Origin: JABFSS01 sp964449445
GTDB taxonomy: Bacteria; Patescibacteriota; Gracilibacteria; Peribacterales; Peribacteraceae
Assembly (NCBI GenBank): GCA_964449445.1
Contig: CAYUZT010000006.1
Span: forward strand, 29,029 to 93,028
Direction: 5' to 3'
Length of the DNA: 64,000 nucleotides
The stretch's first letter is position 1. Each line of letters begins with the position of its first letter. Positions 8,488 to 17,098 of the stretch are shown here, one piece after another. The notes under the pieces are model-generated. The model was not told where the DNA came from, searched no databases, and saw nothing but the letters and a program-made list of their open reading frames with translations. The translations under genes were made by a program, and so were the position numbers.

Positions 8488-8562
8488 CCCTCTCCCACCG
8501 CAGTGGGAGAGGGTGCCCCGTAGGGGCGGGTGAGGGCTATGAGTGAGGGCTATGAGTGAGGG
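8488..8562. repeat. REP-like element (class A) plus 13-nt tandem repeat
   Basis: CCCTCTCCC and GGGAGAGGG arms are followed by GGGGCGGGTGAGGG and then two copies of a 13-nt word built on CTATGAGTGAGGG, in the gap between the winged-helix regulator and CRP1. The same CCCTCTCC...GGAGAGGG...GGGTGAGGG design recurs after CRP1, CRP2, CRP3 and CRP12. Confidence 0.75.
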
Positions 8563-8576
8563 TTTTCAGAAAGAGC

Positions 8577-8582
8577 TATACT
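8577..8582 (+). promoter_or_regulatory. -10 box TATACT, 6 nt before CRP1 ATG
   Basis: TATACT ends 6 nt before the ATG at 8589, so transcription would start at the A of the start codon. No Shine-Dalgarno sequence fits in between. This also supports the 8589 start over the upstream GTG at 8556. Confidence 0.55.
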
Positions 8583-8588
8583 GTAGAT

Positions 8589-10283
8589 ATGCAGCAAACC
8601 TGCGCCCACTGCTCAACCCAGTTCACGATCGACCCGCTCGATCTGGACTTCTACGACCGCGTCTCGCCGACCTTCGCAGGAAAAAAATATGCGATTCCCG
8701 CTCCGAAGCTTTGCTTCCACTGCCGATTGCAGCGGCGGATGTCCTTCTATAACTGCCGCTCGGTCTATAAGAGGACGTGTGATGCGACCAAGAAACCCAT
8801 CGTCTCGATTTTCTCGCCCGATAAACCCTTCACGGTGTACGACAAGAATGTCTGGTTTGGCGACAGTTGGGATCCCAAGAGTTTTGGAGTGGATGTCGAT
8901 TTCACCCGGCCGTTCCTCCCTCAGGTTCGTGAACTCGCTGTGCGCACTCCCATGCTCTGCATCATGCACTTTGGCGAGGAGAACCCCAACAGCGATTACA
9001 CCAACGATAACTACAAGATTAAGAACTGCTATCTGGTCTTTGACGGCGAGCAGGCCGAAGACTGCATGTACGGTCAAACCTACGTGATGAGCCGCAGCTG
9101 TGTGGACTTCTTATTCATTCATCGTTGCGAGCTCTGCTATGGCTGCTGCTACTGCGACGAGTCGTACAATCTGCGATACTGCCGCTTCTGCAAAAACTGT
9201 TCGGACAGCTGGTTTTTACGTGACTGCATCGGCTGCCGCAATTGCTTTGGATGCGCCAATCTCCGCCAGAAGCAATACTGCATTTGGAATCAGCAGAAAA
9301 CGAAGCAAGAGTACGACGAGTTCATGAACGTCTTCCGCTCCGACTCCCATGCAGCTGTGCTCGCAATGCGTCAAAAAGCGGAGGAATTCTTCAAAAATCA
9401 GCCTGTTCGCGCAACGCGCGGTGAGCAGAATCAGAACAGCTTCGGTGATAACTTGAACAATTCGAAGAACGCCTACTACTGCTTCGATTGTTTCGCGCAG
9501 GAAGACTGCCGCTACTGCACCAATTGCCTGATGTCGGCCAAAGACACGATGGATATGCACGTGTGGGGTGACGGCTTGGAAGTGTCGTATGACTGTTGCG
9601 TGACCGGAGCGAACAGTCGCAATCTGCTCTTCTGCTACAACGTGAGCCAAGGCTGCAGCGACATCCTCTATTCCCTCTATTGCAGCCAATCCTCCAAAAA
9701 CCTCTTCGGATGTGTCGGGCTGCGTCATGCGCAGTATTGCATCCTGAACAAGCAGTACTCGAAGGAAGAGTATGAGCAACTTGCCGCGCGTGTTGTCGAG
9801 CACATGATCAAGAACGGCGAATGGGGCGAATTTTTCGCATCTAAATATGCACTCTTCGGCTATAACGAAACCGTTGCGCAAACATATTTCCCGCTCACAA
9901 AGGAAGAAGCCCACAAGCGCGGCTGGCAGTGGTGTGATTACGAAGCAGCCGTGGAAGCAAAACGCTCGATTCCCGCCCAAAAGCTTCCGGACAGCACCGC
10001 AGATATTCCCGATGACGTCCTCGACTGGGCCCTCGTATGCGAACTGACAGGGAAACCCTTCAAACTCACCAAGCAGGAACTGGAATTCTATCGAACGCAC
10101 AAGCTGCCGCTTCCCCGCCTGCATCCAAACGAACGCCATCGGCAACGGACATTGCTCCGTAATCCCTTTCGGCTATGGGCAAGAATGTGCGGCGTGTGCG
10201 GAAAGGAAATACAAACGTCGTATGCTCCGGAGAGGCCCGAGAGAGTCTTGTGTGAAGCGTGTTACTTGAAGGAAGTGTATTAA
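8589..10283 (+). CDS. CRP1: cysteine-rich zinc-ribbon/solenoid paralog
   Basis: This 564-residue protein with about 41 Cys is the first of twelve tandem paralogs; function is unknown. Layout: an N-terminal Cys4 module with CAHC (5-8) and CFHC (42-45, where most paralogs have CPDC), then KRTC; a VWFGDSWDP linker; a dense Cys-repeat module (about 145-255, e.g. CELCYGCCYC, DCIGCRNCFGC); a second, sparser Cys-repeat module ending NLFGCVGLRHAQYCILNKQ; a GEWGEFF...FGYNETVAQTYFPLT linker; and a C-terminal module with CGVC and CEAC before YLKEVY. No signal peptide or membrane segment is seen, so it is cytosolic. The start is set by comparison with the other paralogs. It faces the divergent winged-helix gene and is followed by a REP element. 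Confidence 0.85.
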   Translation: MQQTCAHCSTQFTIDPLDLDFYDRVSPTFAGKKYAIPAPKLCFHCRLQRRMSFYNCRSVYKRTCDATKKPIVSIFSPDKPFTVYDKNVWFGDSWDPKSFGVDVDFTRPFLPQVRELAVRTPMLCIMHFGEENPNSDYTNDNYKIKNCYLVFDGEQAEDCMYGQTYVMSRSCVDFLFIHRCELCYGCCYCDESYNLRYCRFCKNCSDSWFLRDCIGCRNCFGCANLRQKQYCIWNQQKTKQEYDEFMNVFRSDSHAAVLAMRQKAEEFFKNQPVRATRGEQNQNSFGDNLNNSKNAYYCFDCFAQEDCRYCTNCLMSAKDTMDMHVWGDGLEVSYDCCVTGANSRNLLFCYNVSQGCSDILYSLYCSQSSKNLFGCVGLRHAQYCILNKQYSKEEYEQLAARVVEHMIKNGEWGEFFASKYALFGYNETVAQTYFPLTKEEAHKRGWQWCDYEAAVEAKRSIPAQKLPDSTADIPDDVLDWALVCELTGKPFKLTKQELEFYRTHKLPLPRLHPNERHRQRTLLRNPFRLWARMCGVCGKEIQTSYAPERPERVLCEACYLKEVY

Positions 10284-10291
10284 CGGGCATT

Positions 10292-10327
10292 CCCTCTCCC
10301 TTAAAAGGGAGAGGGTTAGGGTGAGGG
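10292..10327. repeat. REP-like element (class A) after CRP1
   Basis: CCCTCTCCC TTAAAA GGGAGAGGG, followed by TTAGGGTGAGGG, begins 8 nt after the CRP1 stop, between convergent CRP1 and the TrmB-type regulator. It may act as a bidirectional terminator. Confidence 0.75.
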
Positions 10328-10342
10328 TTCTTAAAGAAAGCC

Positions 10343-11110
10343 TCATTCCTTAATCTTCCCCGCCAAATCGAACAGAAAGTGGAAGATTTGACTCAGTTCC
10401 GCCTGGGTGATTTTGAGACCGACCTGCGTTCCTTTGTAACACGCGAGGTACACCGTGTGCCCGATCAGGAAGATATTCGTGGAGCCGTGCGTGATGAGGG
10501 TACTGGATACGGCAATATCCTTGCCACCGATTTTGCGCAGTCGCTCGGGGACCAGGCCTCCCGTCACCTCAAAAAGCTCCACGGAGACAGATGCTTCCTG
10601 AAGATCTTGAAAGAAACCCTTCACCGTCCTCTGCATGCTTTCGTCACTCAGCCATTCCTCAAAGGTATTGGAACTGAGGAGCCGAACTTGCCGGACCTTC
10701 TCCTGCTTCACCGTATGGAGCATGTCGCGGAAGAGACTCTTGATGCCCGCCGTTCCCTCGAAGATCTGCAGTCGCGGGATCGTATCTTCGCCCTCGCGAA
10801 GTGACCGGAGCACGTTGGCCATGATGGGAAAGCGTTTCTGCAAGTCGCCGAATACTTCCTGGCGTTCCGCAATGTACGTCTCCAGCGCATCGAAGCTCTC
10901 AATGCCAAAGCACTGCACAGCGTCGCGGGAATACACTTTCACAAGCCCCTTCTCCGCAAGCTTCTTCAAATGCTTGTACGTCGTCACACGGTCCAGATTG
11001 CAGCGGCGCGCGATCACGGACGCCGGTTGCACGCCGACGGAGGCAAGGACCACGTAGATCGCGGTCTCCTTCTCCGAGAAACCGATGCTGTGGAGGTATT
11101 GGGTGAGCAT
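10343..11110 (-). CDS. TrmB-type transcriptional regulator, divergent from CRP2
   Basis: The 255-residue protein has a TrmB-like N-terminal winged helix (about 1-75: LHSIGFSEKETAIYVVLAS, then ARRCNLDRVTTYKHLKKLAEKGLV). A C-terminal domain of about 180 residues resembles the effector part of this family. TrmB proteins are best known from archaea, where they sense sugars. It is transcribed divergently from CRP2 across a 105-bp gap that holds a perfect 8-bp inverted repeat 10 bp upstream of its own start, so autoregulation plus control of CRP2 is likely by position. It is one of three such regulators in the array; their C-terminal domains have diverged, as expected if they sense different ligands. 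Confidence 0.85.
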   Translation of the reverse strand: MLTQYLHSIGFSEKETAIYVVLASVGVQPASVIARRCNLDRVTTYKHLKKLAEKGLVKVYSRDAVQCFGIESFDALETYIAERQEVFGDLQKRFPIMANVLRSLREGEDTIPRLQIFEGTAGIKSLFRDMLHTVKQEKVRQVRLLSSNTFEEWLSDESMQRTVKGFFQDLQEASVSVELFEVTGGLVPERLRKIGGKDIAVSSTLITHGSTNIFLIGHTVYLACYKGTQVGLKITQAELSQIFHFLFDLAGKIKE

Positions 11111-11120
11111 GGGAATCTGT

Positions 11121-11138
11121 TGTTCTTCAAGAAGAACA
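11121..11138. promoter_or_regulatory. Candidate operator, inverted repeat TGTTCTTC-AA-GAAGAACA
   Basis: Perfect 8-bp arms with a 2-bp spacer lie in the divergent gap between the TrmB-type regulator and CRP2. A further half-site, TGTTCTTCTC (11206-11215), abuts the CRP2 start codon. This is a natural binding site for a dimeric winged-helix regulator, inferred from symmetry and position. Confidence 0.55.
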
Positions 11139-11215
11139 GTGGATTGGGATAGTAGAACAAAATACGCTATTGAGCCAAATTAGTTGAATACATTTCTTCT
11201 TCTTCTGTTCTTCTC

Positions 11216-12916
11216 ATGGAACAATCCTGTGGAATCTGTCGGCAACCGTTCGTAGTTCACCCCGATGAAGAAGCGTTCGTGCAGAAGCTCATCTTTTCCT
11301 TTGGAAAGAAGATAGTCACTCCTCCGCTCCCCACCCAGTGCCCTGACTGCAGGTTGCAGATTCGAACGTGTCATCGAAACGAACAGAACATGTACAAAGT
11401 TCGCTCGGCATTCTCCGGCAAAGATATCGTGTCCATCAACAACGAGACTCCTCTCTGGGGAGAACCCTACAAGATCTACGACCAGGACGAATGGCGCTCG
11501 GATAACTGGGATCCCCTGAGCTACGGGAGAGACTTCAACTTCACGCGAAACCCTGTCCCGAGCGGAGCCGAGGGATTCTTCGAACAATTCGGGAAACTCC
11601 AGAAAGATGTTCCTCGAATGTCTCTCATCAGCTTGGGGAATGAGAATTCCAATTTCTCCACGGGCACCGGGTACTGCAAAAACTGCTACCTGATTAACTC
11701 TTCCGAGAATTGCGAAGACTGCTACTACGGAAAGCTGCTTCAGAAATGCAGCGACTCCATGGACTGCAGCTATTTGTACAATTCACAACTCTGCTACGAA
11801 TGCTTCTCGGTCTACGACTCCTACAACTGCGAGCATCTCTCCTTCAGTCAGAACTGCCGCGATTGCCTGTTTTCGAGCAACCTGACTGGCTGCAGCAACT
11901 GCTGCCTCTGCACAAATCTCAATCATAAAGAATATCACTTTATGAACAAGCCACTGCCGAAAGAAGAATACGAGAAGCGATTGAAGGAATTCCAGGGATA
12001 CTTTGGACGCACGGAGAAAATGAAGGAACTGAGAGAGAAATTGATGAAGACGATGGTGCGGAAGTACGCAAATATTGTGAATGGAGAGAACTGCACCGGT
12101 GATTACATCGAAAATTGCCGCAACTGCCTGGATTGCTACGACGTCAACGAGAGTCAGGACTGTCGATACGTGACCGTGGGCGTGAACGTGAAAGATAACT
12201 ACGACTGCTCCAACATGTACCTGAAGCCCGAGCTCTGTTACCAGACGCTCGGAACGATCGAAGTCTACGGCTGCGCCTACTGCCTGTTCGTTTTCCACTC
12301 ACAGCGGCTGCTGTACTGCGATTACTGCTTCAATTGCAGTGATTGCTTCGCCTGCTGCGGACTCACGCGCAAGAAGTTCTGCATCTTCAATAAGCAGTAC
12401 TCACAGGAGGAATACGAGGCCCTCGTCCCGAAGATCATCGACCAGATGAAGAAGAACAGTGAGTGGGGCCTATATTTTCCTCCGACTATTTCTCCCTTCG
12501 GATACAACGAATCTCTGGCGCACGAATACTTCCCCATGACGGAGGCGGAGGCTCGAAAGAAAAGCTTCCATTGGCGCGAAAAAGACGCACGTGATTACAA
12601 ACCCCAGACTGCAACGCTCCCCGATACGATTGGAGAAACAGAGGACTCTATCACCCAGGAAATCCTCGCATGCTCGCAGTGCACGAAAAATTACCGCGTC
12701 ATTCCGCAGGAACTTGCCTTCTATCACAAGCAAGTCCTCCCCATTCCCCGCAAATGTCCCGATTGCCGTCACAGTGATCGGATGAAACTGCGCAATCCGC
12801 GTAAACTCTGGAAGCGGGAGTGTAGTAAATGTAAAAAGGAGTTGCTTTCGACGTACGCCCCCGAGCGTCCGGAAGTTATTGCGTGTGAGGAATGTTACTT
12901 GAAGGAAATCTATTAA
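11216..12916 (+). CDS. CRP2: cysteine-rich zinc-ribbon/solenoid paralog
   Basis: This 566-residue paralog keeps the A-B-B'-A' layout: CGIC (5-8) and CPDC (42-45), a W-R-S-D-N-W-D-P linker, a Cys-repeat module with regular C-x8-C-x2-C spacing, a second module ending GLTRKKFCIFNKQYSQEEYE, then the terminal module. It is informative because its C-terminal module keeps both Cys pairs, CSQC with CPDC as well as CSKC with CEEC, whereas most paralogs have lost the first pair there. Its N-terminal copy in turn lacks the R-K-C cysteine (VRSAFSG). The two ends are therefore homologous modules with complementary decay. It is the only CRP opposite the 10343-11110 regulator and is followed by a REP. Confidence 0.86.
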   Translation: MEQSCGICRQPFVVHPDEEAFVQKLIFSFGKKIVTPPLPTQCPDCRLQIRTCHRNEQNMYKVRSAFSGKDIVSINNETPLWGEPYKIYDQDEWRSDNWDPLSYGRDFNFTRNPVPSGAEGFFEQFGKLQKDVPRMSLISLGNENSNFSTGTGYCKNCYLINSSENCEDCYYGKLLQKCSDSMDCSYLYNSQLCYECFSVYDSYNCEHLSFSQNCRDCLFSSNLTGCSNCCLCTNLNHKEYHFMNKPLPKEEYEKRLKEFQGYFGRTEKMKELREKLMKTMVRKYANIVNGENCTGDYIENCRNCLDCYDVNESQDCRYVTVGVNVKDNYDCSNMYLKPELCYQTLGTIEVYGCAYCLFVFHSQRLLYCDYCFNCSDCFACCGLTRKKFCIFNKQYSQEEYEALVPKIIDQMKKNSEWGLYFPPTISPFGYNESLAHEYFPMTEAEARKKSFHWREKDARDYKPQTATLPDTIGETEDSITQEILACSQCTKNYRVIPQELAFYHKQVLPIPRKCPDCRHSDRMKLRNPRKLWKRECSKCKKELLSTYAPERPEVIACEECYLKEIY

Positions 12917-12922
12917 CGAGTA

Positions 12923-12962
12923 CCCTCTCCTTTCGCAAAGGGAGAGGGGCAGGGGTCAGGGT
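12923..12962. repeat. REP-like element (class A) after CRP2
   Basis: CCCTCTCC TTTCGCAAA GGAGAGGG followed by a G-rich tail, 7 nt after the CRP2 stop and just before the convergent regulator. It shares the TAACGAGTACC junction with the copy after CRP3. Confidence 0.72.
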
Positions 12963-12965
12963 GTT

Positions 12966-13706
12966 CTACGGAAGCAGCTCCCACATCATCTTCCACCACG
13001 TACGGTAGCTATCCGCCAGCCGCGGACTGACTATCACAAAGATCGTCAGATCATCCTCCACCTTGCCGAAGCCGAGTCCCGTGAAGGTGACCACGTGGTC
13101 ACCGAAGACTTCAATCGCGGACTCACTCGTATACTTTTTGGGTGCGAATTTATAGGGCTTGCCGACGCGCTTCGGTATATGGGGAACCTTCTGCTGCACT
13201 TCCCAGTCGAAGATGTGATGGAACTTCATCTTCTTCTTTTTCGCTTCCTTCAGAAACCACGTGGTAAATATCTCCAGTCGCGGATCGAACCATCCGCCCT
13301 TCGACCCAAATTCGTACATGTCTTCTCCCTCTTTCAGTGCTTCACGGAGAAAGTTTTTCATGCCTTCCAATCCTTTGTAGATGTATGCACGTTGTGGAGC
13401 TCTATGCGAACGGTAAATGGAAAGGAGGTTCGGCAATGCGGAATTGAGCTTTAACTCCTTTTCTTTTACGAATTCCATCAGCTTTCCGGGAGCGACGGCC
13501 TCGTAGACCGTTTCGCCCTGATGGAACACTTCGTACACGAGTCCTTTCTCGATCAGACGGTAGAGCGCATCATATGCGTTGCGGCGATGAACTTTAGATC
13601 TCAGTGAAATGGTTGAGACTCCTGAGCCACCATAGGTAATCATGGCCTCATAGATTCGTGCTTCATTCACACTCATCCCAAGATCGTGTAAAACGTCGAT
13701 AGCCAT
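12966..13706 (-). CDS. TrmB-type regulator, divergent from symporter-CRP3 unit
   Basis: The 246-residue protein (from ATG 13706; a GTG at 13724 would add 6 residues) starts like the other array regulators: VLHDLGMSVNEARIYEAMI, then a winged helix with HRRNAYDALYRLIEKGLVYEV (about 40-60). The C-terminal domain differs from the first regulator and is rich in aromatic and basic residues (WFDPRLEIFTTWFLKEAKKKK). It is transcribed divergently from the symporter gene; a perfect 26-bp palindrome lies 19 bp upstream of the ATG. By position it likely controls itself and the symporter-CRP3 unit. Confidence 0.82.
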   Translation of the reverse strand: MAIDVLHDLGMSVNEARIYEAMITYGGSGVSTISLRSKVHRRNAYDALYRLIEKGLVYEVFHQGETVYEAVAPGKLMEFVKEKELKLNSALPNLLSIYRSHRAPQRAYIYKGLEGMKNFLREALKEGEDMYEFGSKGGWFDPRLEIFTTWFLKEAKKKKMKFHHIFDWEVQQKVPHIPKRVGKPYKFAPKKYTSESAIEVFGDHVVTFTGLGFGKVEDDLTIFVIVSPRLADSYRTWWKMMWELLP

Positions 13707-13724
13707 AGGGGGGTAGTGAAGCAC

Positions 13725-13750
13725 ATTGTGGTGGTGATCACCACCACAAT
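13725..13750. promoter_or_regulatory. Perfect 26-bp palindrome, candidate operator
   Basis: The left half is ATTGTGGTGGTGA and the right half is its exact reverse complement, with no spacer. It lies in the divergent gap between the TrmB-type regulator and the symporter. It has no T run and is unlike the REP elements, so an operator is the best reading. Confidence 0.65.
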
Positions 13751-13802
13751 TACATCTTTACCATCCGACAGTTAGTGTTAGACTTTATCGCAAGCATCAG
13801 AC

Positions 13803-15341
13803 ATGAACTCACTCGTCACGCTTTCACCAGGCGCAACATATCTCCTTCTGCTGGCGTTCGGTCTTGTGATGCTCGCGGCAACCTATCTCTTCGCTTTGTG
13901 GCAGAACAAGACTTCCGTCGAAAATTTCCTGATTGGAGAGCGACAAGTTGGTTGGTTTTTGGGAGGATCGAGTATCGCTGCATCGTGGATTTGGGCACCG
14001 GCGGTGTTCGTATCGACACTCTTTGCCTATCAACACGGATTGGCCGGACTATTTTGGTTTACGATCCCCAATATCGGCGCCCTCGCGATCTTTGCCATCC
14101 TTGCTCCCCGGATTCGCGCAAGAATGCCCTACGGTTACACATTGCCCCAATGGATTCGTTTCAAATTGCAGGACGATAACGTCCACAAATTGTATTTGTT
14201 TCCGTTCTTTTTCTACCAATTGATGTCGATCACCGTGCAATTGTATGCGGGAGGGAACGTGCTGGCGCTGCTCCTCGGAATCCCTGTCTATCAGGCAACC
14301 GCAGTTGTCACTATCGCGATTCTCGGTGCCATTCCGCTCATCTACACGCTCGTCTCCGGTTTTGAATCATCACTTATCACGGACTTTTTGCAATTGGCGC
14401 TCATCATCGGTGCACTCCTCATTCTGATTCCTTGGGCTGTCGCGAGTGCGGGCATCGAGAGTGTCAAAGCCGGACTCTCGGGAATATCCGGCAGTGCCAA
14501 TGTCCTTGATCCGAAGATCGCTTTTTCGCTTGGCATCGTCACGTCTATCGGACTCGTCGCAGGGGCAGTCTCCGATCAGCAATACTGGCAGCGGGGATTT
14601 GCCATTAAGAAAGGTGATCTGCGCAAAGCATTCATCTTCGGGGCGCTGGCATTTGGCCTCGTACCGATTCTGCTCGGCTTTCTCGGTTTCATCGGCGCCG
14701 ATCCCCAGTTTGCCGCAGCGGTGCCGCCAGGCGTGGATTCCTCGCTCATCGGTGTTGTCGTCGTGGGCAGGTTACTGCCGCTCTGGACGGTCTTTTTGTT
14801 CGTCGTCATGCTGCTCTGCGCACTCAGCTCCACGCTGGATTCGGGCATGAACGCCGCAGCGAGTCTGTATGCGACGGACATTATGAAGTACACCAAGGAA
14901 GAGCACGCATTGATGTTGAAATCTGATAAGGGTGAAGTGCTTACAGACAAGGAGAAACTGACCAAGCATCTCCTGGATATGCGGCGTCTCTCAGGATCGC
15001 GCGCCACCATGATCTGGCTCACAATTGCCGGTTTTCTCGTCGCTCTCGCGGTGATCTATATTCCTCATTTTGGGCTGCAACAGCTGTGGTGGGTCTTTAA
15101 CACCGTCGCCGCCTGCGTGATGGTCCCGACGATCCTGAGCCTCTATTGGGAACGGCTCAGCGCGCGCGGCGTCTTTTGGGGAGTGCTTGTATCATTTTTT
15201 ATCGGTTTGCCGATATTCATCTACAGCAACATCGCCGATAAGCCGCTGTGGATAGTGCTGAGTGCGTTGTTTGTCGTTCTGGTGACGCTTGGGTTCTGTC
15301 TCGCTCTCCCGAAAGCTCGTCAAGAAGTGCTTAGGACTTAA
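13803..15341 (+). CDS. Sodium:solute symporter (SSS family)
   Basis: The 512-residue membrane protein has about 13 hydrophobic segments in the order expected for the sodium/solute symporter (LeuT-fold) family, including the early NKTSVENFLIGERQVGW segment and GAVSDQQYWQRGFAIK (about 255-270), a family signature. Family members import sugars, amino acids, nucleosides, choline or similar solutes with Na+; the substrate here cannot be told. It lies opposite a TrmB-type regulator and 17 nt upstream of CRP3, so it may supply or sense the ligand of that unit. It is the only transporter in the array. Confidence 0.88.
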   Translation: MNSLVTLSPGATYLLLLAFGLVMLAATYLFALWQNKTSVENFLIGERQVGWFLGGSSIAASWIWAPAVFVSTLFAYQHGLAGLFWFTIPNIGALAIFAILAPRIRARMPYGYTLPQWIRFKLQDDNVHKLYLFPFFFYQLMSITVQLYAGGNVLALLLGIPVYQATAVVTIAILGAIPLIYTLVSGFESSLITDFLQLALIIGALLILIPWAVASAGIESVKAGLSGISGSANVLDPKIAFSLGIVTSIGLVAGAVSDQQYWQRGFAIKKGDLRKAFIFGALAFGLVPILLGFLGFIGADPQFAAAVPPGVDSSLIGVVVVGRLLPLWTVFLFVVMLLCALSSTLDSGMNAAASLYATDIMKYTKEEHALMLKSDKGEVLTDKEKLTKHLLDMRRLSGSRATMIWLTIAGFLVALAVIYIPHFGLQQLWWVFNTVAACVMVPTILSLYWERLSARGVFWGVLVSFFIGLPIFIYSNIADKPLWIVLSALFVVLVTLGFCLALPKARQEVLRT

Positions 15342-15344
15342 AGG

Positions 15345-15350
15345 TATACT
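15345..15350 (+). promoter_or_regulatory. -10 box TATACT, 8 nt before CRP3 ATG
   Basis: GGTATACTGAC lies in the 17-nt gap after the symporter stop. CRP3 may thus have its own leaderless transcript besides read-through from the symporter. Confidence 0.5.
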
Positions 15351-15358
15351 GACGCGCG

Positions 15359-17014
15359 ATGCAACAGACATGCGCCACTTGCAGTACTTCTTTCGTTATT
15401 GCCGAAGAGGACCTCGTGTTCTACAAGGAAATGGCCGTGCCCAAACCGAGAGATTGCCCGACATGTCGCTCACAGTCCCGCTGCCTTCATCGTAACGAGC
15501 GGAATCTCTATCGACGGTCATGTGATTTGTGTAAGAGCAACGTGGTTGCCATGTATCCGATGACCGCGCCATTTCCTGTGTATTGCACGTCATGTTTTTA
15601 CGGCGATGGCTGGAATCCGTTCGATTTTGGGAAGGACTACGATCCTCATCGTCCGTTCTTCGAGCAACTCGGCCAAATCCACGCTGCAGTTCCACATCTC
15701 GCGATCATGAACAAACAGTCGGAGAACAGCGACTATTGCAATTACTCCTTCGCGAACAAGAATTGCTATCTGACCGGAGGAAGCCATTACGAAGAAGATT
15801 GTCTCTATGGGGCATATTCAACGAAAAACAAGGACTGTGTCGACTGTCTGTGGGCATATGGCAGCGAACTCCTCTACGAAACAATGTTCTGTAGGAATTG
15901 TTACTCATCTGCCTTTCTCGACCATTGTGAGGACTGTCAGGAATGTTTCTTCAGCCGCGATCTCAAAGGCTGTGCTCATTGCCTCTTCTCCGCCAATCTA
16001 CGGCAGAAGAAGTTCTGCGTCTTCAACGAGCAGAAAACTGAGAAGGAGTATCGCCGAATATTCGAATCGCTCGGCCTCTCAACATTTTCTGGACTCGAAG
16101 CGGCAAAGAATACATACATGACGGAATTGCCCCGACGCTTCCCCGTCCGCGCGAACTATCTGGTGCAATGCGAGAACTGTGAAGGAGACACGCTCAGCAA
16201 TTGCAAGAATATGCGACAGTGCTTCTACGGTTCTGACAGTGAGGACTGCGCATACGGCGTGCAAGTCGACGGTACCTACAGCTCACTCGATATCGATTAT
16301 ATGGGCTATGACCGCAGCGAAAAACTCTATCAAGCAATCGGATGTTTGGGCCTCTTCGATTGCATTGCTTGCAACGCATGTTGGAATGGCGGTGACTTGC
16401 GATATTGTCAGAACTGTTTTTCCTGTAACGATTGTTTCGGGTGTATCTCATTGCGACAACAGAAAAACTGCATCCTTAACAAGCAATATTCAAAGGAAAC
16501 TTACCAAAAACTGATCGGACTCATCATTGTGAATATGACGAAAGCTGAAGAGTGGGGTAATTTCCTTCCAGCATCGCTCACTCCCTTCGGTTACAACGAA
16601 TCGATGGCGCAAGATTGGGTTCCTCTCAAGAAAGAAGAGGCGCTGAAACGGGGGCACCGATGGAAAGACGGTGAGGAAATTCAGAATGTCTCCAAAGTCA
16701 TCGATGCCAAGCGGCTCCCCGATGCAATCGACGATATTCCCGATGACATCCTCAATTGGGCTCTGCGATGCTCCCAAACCTTGAGACCTTTCCGCATCGT
16801 AAAGAGAGAACTCGATTTCTACCGACGTATGCGGCTCCCCGTTCCCCACATTCACCCGGATGAGCGTCATCGTCACCGCAAGGCAATGCGCAATCCCCGC
16901 AAGCTCTGGCAACGACAATGCGCCAAGTGCAGTAAGGCGATCACGACGAGCTTTGCTCCCGAGCGGCCTGAGAAGATTTACTGCGAGGAATGTTACTTGA
17001 AGGAGGTTTATTAA
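15359..17014 (+). CDS. CRP3: cysteine-rich zinc-ribbon/solenoid paralog
   Basis: This 551-residue paralog starts CATC (5-8), then CPTC. It has extra Cys in the N-terminal module (RRSCDLC and later VYCTSCFYG, where others have VY-x-x-x-WW), so its metal site may differ. The middle holds two Cys-repeat modules (ending CLFSANLRQKKFCVFNEQ and CFGCISLRQQKNCILNKQ). The C-terminal module has a weakened first pair (CSQTLRPFRI) but intact CAKC and CEEC. It sits directly behind the symporter and ahead of the DUF2000-like gene; a class A REP follows the stop, so CRP3 probably ends the unit. Confidence 0.85.
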   Translation: MQQTCATCSTSFVIAEEDLVFYKEMAVPKPRDCPTCRSQSRCLHRNERNLYRRSCDLCKSNVVAMYPMTAPFPVYCTSCFYGDGWNPFDFGKDYDPHRPFFEQLGQIHAAVPHLAIMNKQSENSDYCNYSFANKNCYLTGGSHYEEDCLYGAYSTKNKDCVDCLWAYGSELLYETMFCRNCYSSAFLDHCEDCQECFFSRDLKGCAHCLFSANLRQKKFCVFNEQKTEKEYRRIFESLGLSTFSGLEAAKNTYMTELPRRFPVRANYLVQCENCEGDTLSNCKNMRQCFYGSDSEDCAYGVQVDGTYSSLDIDYMGYDRSEKLYQAIGCLGLFDCIACNACWNGGDLRYCQNCFSCNDCFGCISLRQQKNCILNKQYSKETYQKLIGLIIVNMTKAEEWGNFLPASLTPFGYNESMAQDWVPLKKEEALKRGHRWKDGEEIQNVSKVIDAKRLPDAIDDIPDDILNWALRCSQTLRPFRIVKRELDFYRRMRLPVPHIHPDERHRHRKAMRNPRKLWQRQCAKCSKAITTSFAPERPEKIYCEECYLKEVY

Positions 17015-17019
17015 CGAGT

Positions 17020-17058
17020 ACCTTCACCCTTCGCAAGGGGAGAGGGGCAGGGTGAGGG
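17020..17058. repeat. REP-like element (class A) after CRP3
   Basis: CCTTCACCC TTCGCAA GGGGAGAGG followed by GGCAGGGTGAGGG, 5 nt after the CRP3 stop. Its flank TAACGAGTACC is the same as after CRP2, which suggests that both 3-prime ends were copied together. Confidence 0.7.
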
Positions 17059-17098
17059 TTTTAATGTTGGCTCAGAAAAAAATGTTATGCTTCACCCT

